DNA of 64,000 nt from Psilocybe azurescens (taxonomy: Eukaryota > Basidiomycota > Agaricomycetes > Agaricales > Agrocybaceae), in NCBI GenBank assembly GCA_023853785.1, contig JAJIRX010000557.1:558001-622000 (forward strand). The letters are read 5' to 3'. A model generated the notes under the pieces. The model saw only the letters and a list, made by a program, of their open reading frames with translations. It had not been told where the DNA came from and searched no databases. This document shows, piece by piece, positions 60,907-64,000 of this stretch. Each line of letters opens with the position of its first letter. Position 1 is the first letter of the stretch. The translations under genes were made by a program, and so were the position numbers.

Positions 60907-63900
60907 TCAGAACTGCCGGATGGTACCCATTCGTTCATCCTCAAGATATTGTCCGATAGCAAGCATGTCTTGCCCCGCTCGCCGTAGGTATCCTGCAAGA
61001 ACATCTCGATCGGCATGGGGCAGCAAAGCAGCTAACTGATCGACTTGACGGGTGAAGGCCGGATCGGGTTGGATATCAATGACGGTATCTAATGTGAGGT
61101 TGAATAACGACGGACGGCGGCCCATCGAATCGTCGCGCTCAGAGTTGGGCAAGACTGAACTGGTGAACGTCTGCGAGCGCTGCGCACGCCGCGGCAGTGC
61201 CCGAGGCCCACCGGGCACAGTAGGAGGGTTGGAGATGAGAATCGGCCGGGAGATATTCGCTGTTGATGGCGGGTTCTTCGCAGCGAGTCTCCCCGAAGAT
61301 GACGATATGGTACCAGATGATGACGACAAAGGTGTTGGCGGGAATCTTTCTTTTCGCGAGGAGAGACTGGCTTTCCGGCCGAGGGACGCGAAAAAGCCTG
61401 CGCCTTTCATAGAGGGTGATGAGACTAGGGAGCGGACGGACGAGGGAGGGGTGCCGCTGGTGGCGCTTGAGTTGGAGCGGCTGGGTTGCGTGCTGCGCGG
61501 CGGGTTGACGGCGAGAGATGGGTACGGCAAGGCCGGGGAACGCCCGGCGGCGTTATGTCCCTATAGGCACCCTGCATCAAGTCGGTTGCAACGGACGCGT
61601 CTGGTCGAATGGGGAACGTGGCTTCTGATATCATTGATGACCGTGACGTCTGTCGAGGTTGCGGGACAAACGGTTGTGAAGACGGGCCTCTCTGCATACT
61701 GTGAGAGTTCAATGTACCTCGGGACTTGGTCTCGACGACCCATTCCGAGAGACCACAATCATGCACGTACAGTTCGTTGATCTTGGCAACGTAAATAGCA
61801 CACCGCTGTATGGTCGTGTGCTGTGAATTAACTTCGTGACAGAAAAGAGCTGCAGGATTTGAGGACTGGATCTTCTGGAAAGAAGGACGCGGTGCGTGGC
61901 GAAGGGAAGGCGAGGGGTCCTCGACGAATAACGCGTGCTTCCGGATGACGGACGCGATCGCGAAGATAACGAAGGCGATCGTGGAAGAACCGAGAAGCGT
62001 TTCAGATTATTCGACAGACTATTCCTAAAAGCTCTTTGGAGGCGGGCTCGGAGCGTCTCCTGTAGCATCTGCTGACAAGGGCGACAACGACCGCTCTGAT
62101 GATTCTCGACGGGCCTCATCGAGTGCTATCCCTCGAGATAAATGGGGGTTTTCTTTCAGCCACTGGTCAAATTTAACAGTGTCAATTTTTTCGGCTGGTG
62201 GGGTCATCGAGGGAGGTGGTGCTTCCACGACGGTGACAGCAGGAACATCATTATCGGGGTTTTCAGGGAAGACGGTGGTATGTCAACTTCTTGCACCGAT
62301 GGTAATGCTGGCGAAGGAGGTTTCGGTGAAGACTGATTTGGTAAAGAAGGGGAAGATTCGGAGGATGAAGTGTCTACTGAACTCGTCGCCAGTGTTGCAC
62401 CCTCTCGGCGATGGACAGATGGTTGAGACACTAATGACTCGTTACTGTGAAGGAAGGCAATGAGATAGGATGCGAAAAACGACACGAAACTAAGCACGCA
62501 CTCTTCCTTTTCTTTTTCTTTCGATACAGGTTTCTCCTCAGCTTTCTCCTCGGGTTTGGGAGACGAAGGTTTGCTGGTAGAGAGGCTGGATGATTTAGCG
62601 GCGAGAGCAGCAGTTACGGATGGTGGTAACTGGAGCGCTTGCTTGACAGCCTCAATATCGCCTCTCATTCGTGCTGGAGCTGGGGAGTGCAATCGAGGAG
62701 GTCGAGGAGGAGGAGGAGTAGAGGCGCTGATATTGATGACTGTCCTTGGTGGAGGTGGTAAAGGACCAGCAGTCGCATGCACACCTGGCGATCAGTGTCA
62801 GTGGGAAAAAATAAACCCGTAACTACGATCGCAACTTGCCTGGCTCGTAATAAAGGTATGCTGACGTGGATGGCTGAGCGGGAGAACCGTAAACCGAGGA
62901 TTGTGCTTGTGCTGGGCTAAGTTCAGTCCTCCAAGATAGCGTGGACTCAACTCTCCGAGATTGTGCGCCTTCTAATTTTACCACAACAGGCCCCGCTACA
63001 GGGATATGTATTTCTTTCCCTTCTCCGATTTCAGGAGTGACTATAGGTGAAAACATGTCGATGGTGTGCAAGGACGGGTATGCGGTGTTGGGGGAGAGAG
63101 GAGGCCATGGTTGCGATCTCGATCATCTTTGGCAGTAGGTAAGTCCGGGGACGGGGACCGTGACTTCCTTGTTTTTGGGAAGACCACTGAGGCCGTGGTA
63201 TTGTTGTTTTCGTCCGTTGTTCCCTTTAGTTCATTATTCGCCGAAGAAAGAATTGATTGTGTGCCTTGCGTCGAACTTTGGCTGGCCGTGGGGGTATCAC
63301 GGGACGAGACCTTCTTGGAAGGAGGGTTTTCAGAAGCAGCGCGATTATGACCTTTTTCTTGATTTGCCGTCAATAGAACATGGTTCATGTAATCACCAGT
63401 TACTGGTGCCGTTGATGGAGGGGTAAATTGGGTATATGTTCTGAGAGCGGCGTCGGGGGTGCAACAAGAGCAAGTCCAGATAGGTTAGACTTGTGGCCAC
63501 GGCGAGAGCGAATAGAGGCGGACGAGGTGGTTTCTGAAGATGACTTATATGCCCTGTCGTTTGCAGAATCCATCTGAACTATAGCCATCCTTCGTCTGTC
63601 GGCACCGCCTTTAGAGGGTGTGCCCGATCTGCGCGTTACGCTGGAAGACGCCTCTGAGACAGCCTCCTTCGTTTCGTTCGTTTCAGAGTCGTAAGAATAG
63701 TCCCTGTCAGAGTCATAAGAATAGTCGGATTCGGAGGACATTGAGGTGGTAGACATCTTCCGAGCGGTGGGTGTAGGGCGAGCTGAGGAAGATATTCTTT
63801 GGGAGTTGATGCCGAGCGTGCATGATTGCGCGCCTCGTTAGGGATGGAAGACTGGTAGTAGGAAAGCAAATGGTCGGACTGCTCCTTGGCCTGCTTTGGA

Positions 63901-64000
63901 CGCGTTGGAGCAGGGTCGCCTATGAACGCGAGAACGTAGGAGAGACGTTTTAGAGGACTTTTCATTGCAGGAGCATCGGAAAAGGAAGAATATACCTGAG
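60907..64000 (-). CDS. Ser/Pro-rich protein with C-terminal CUE/UBA-like domain (5' end outside window)
   Basis: No named family was recognised. From the right edge: AMKSPLKRLSYVL; Ser-rich acidic SESDYSYDSDRDYSYDSE; a Pro/Ser region; an ordered patch (DTVKFDQWLKENPHLSRGIALDEARR); a second one (ALFCHEVNSQ, TTIQRCAIYVAKINELYVHDCGLSEW); long Ser/Pro runs; and a C-terminal helical segment (FTRQVDQLAALLPHADRDVL, LAIGQYLEDERMGTIRQF) that resembles a CUE/UBA ubiquitin-binding domain. Introns include 62785-62839 with a GC donor and one near 62463-62518. Seven breaks are in runs: 63798-63800, 63455-63459, 63090-63094, 62274-62275, 61914-61917 and 61535-61538 (one base short) and 62027-62030 (one extra). 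It is the most damaged gene in the window. Confidence 0.65.

Noticed and set aside
61052..61780. A 242-codon plus-strand open frame
   Set aside because: Shadow of the Ser/Pro-rich CUE-like gene on the minus strand.

Overview
This window is nuclear DNA from a filamentous basidiomycete, most likely an Agaricomycete. Genes lie close together on both strands. Almost every gene is cut by many short introns of about 50-65 nt with GT-AG ends and branch-point-like CTAAT/CTGAC boxes. The families are conserved eukaryotic housekeeping genes mixed with low-complexity proteins of the kind typical for mushroom-forming fungi. I saw no tRNA or rRNA gene, no CRISPR array, no transposon and no viral sequence. 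Family names come from recognising motifs by eye; no database search was run.

Layout from left to right: METTL21/Efm6-like lysine methyltransferase (-, cut by the left edge); CBM48 protein with a long Pro/Val/Glu tail (+); HBS1 ribosome-rescue GTPase (-); RIM1 mitochondrial ssDNA-binding protein (+); YBR137W-like protein (-); polyQ/RGG protein (-); VFA1 (-); glutathione-dependent formaldehyde dehydrogenase (+); tail-anchored acyl-CoA-binding protein (-); decayed M43 metalloprotease copy (+); an unidentified broken coding region (-); secreted M43 metalloprotease (+); mS34-like mitoribosomal protein (-) facing GatC-like amidotransferase subunit (+); dUTPase (-); nitrite reductase (-); SQ-rich nuclear protein (+); short-chain dehydrogenase (+); Mpo1-like DUF962 protein (-); SEC22 (+); a basidiomycete low-complexity protein (+); RAT1 (-); eIF2B-delta GCD2 (+); MTP18-like protein (-); FHA-forkhead factor (+); TFIIS-N-like protein (-) in an AT-rich stretch; KCS1 inositol hexakisphosphate kinase (+); HEI10-like RING protein (+); and a Ser-rich protein with a CUE/UBA-like end (-, cut by the right edge).

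The strongest overall observation concerns sequence quality. At least 35 single-base breaks interrupt otherwise clear reading frames, about 30 as missing and 5 as extra bases. Nearly all sit in a run of the same base. They affect essential genes (KCS1, GCD2, HBS1, nitrite reductase) as well as accessory ones, so uncorrected homopolymer errors in the assembly are far more likely than gene decay or frameshifting biology. Each CDS below is given as its full genomic span from start to stop, introns and breaks included.

Functionally the window mixes RNA and translation genes (RAT1, GCD2, HBS1, GatC, mS34-like), mitochondrial genes (RIM1, MTP18), nitrogen and one-carbon metabolism (nitrite reductase, formaldehyde dehydrogenase), membrane traffic (SEC22, VFA1), and signalling or meiosis (KCS1, HEI10). 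I found no convincing multi-gene novel system. The items most worth a second look are the divergent mitochondrial-translation pair, the tandem M43 protease locus, the microexon-rich HEI10 gene with a GC-AG intron, the SQ-rich nuclear protein, and phosphate- and nitrogen-type promoter motifs upstream of KCS1 and nitrite reductase.
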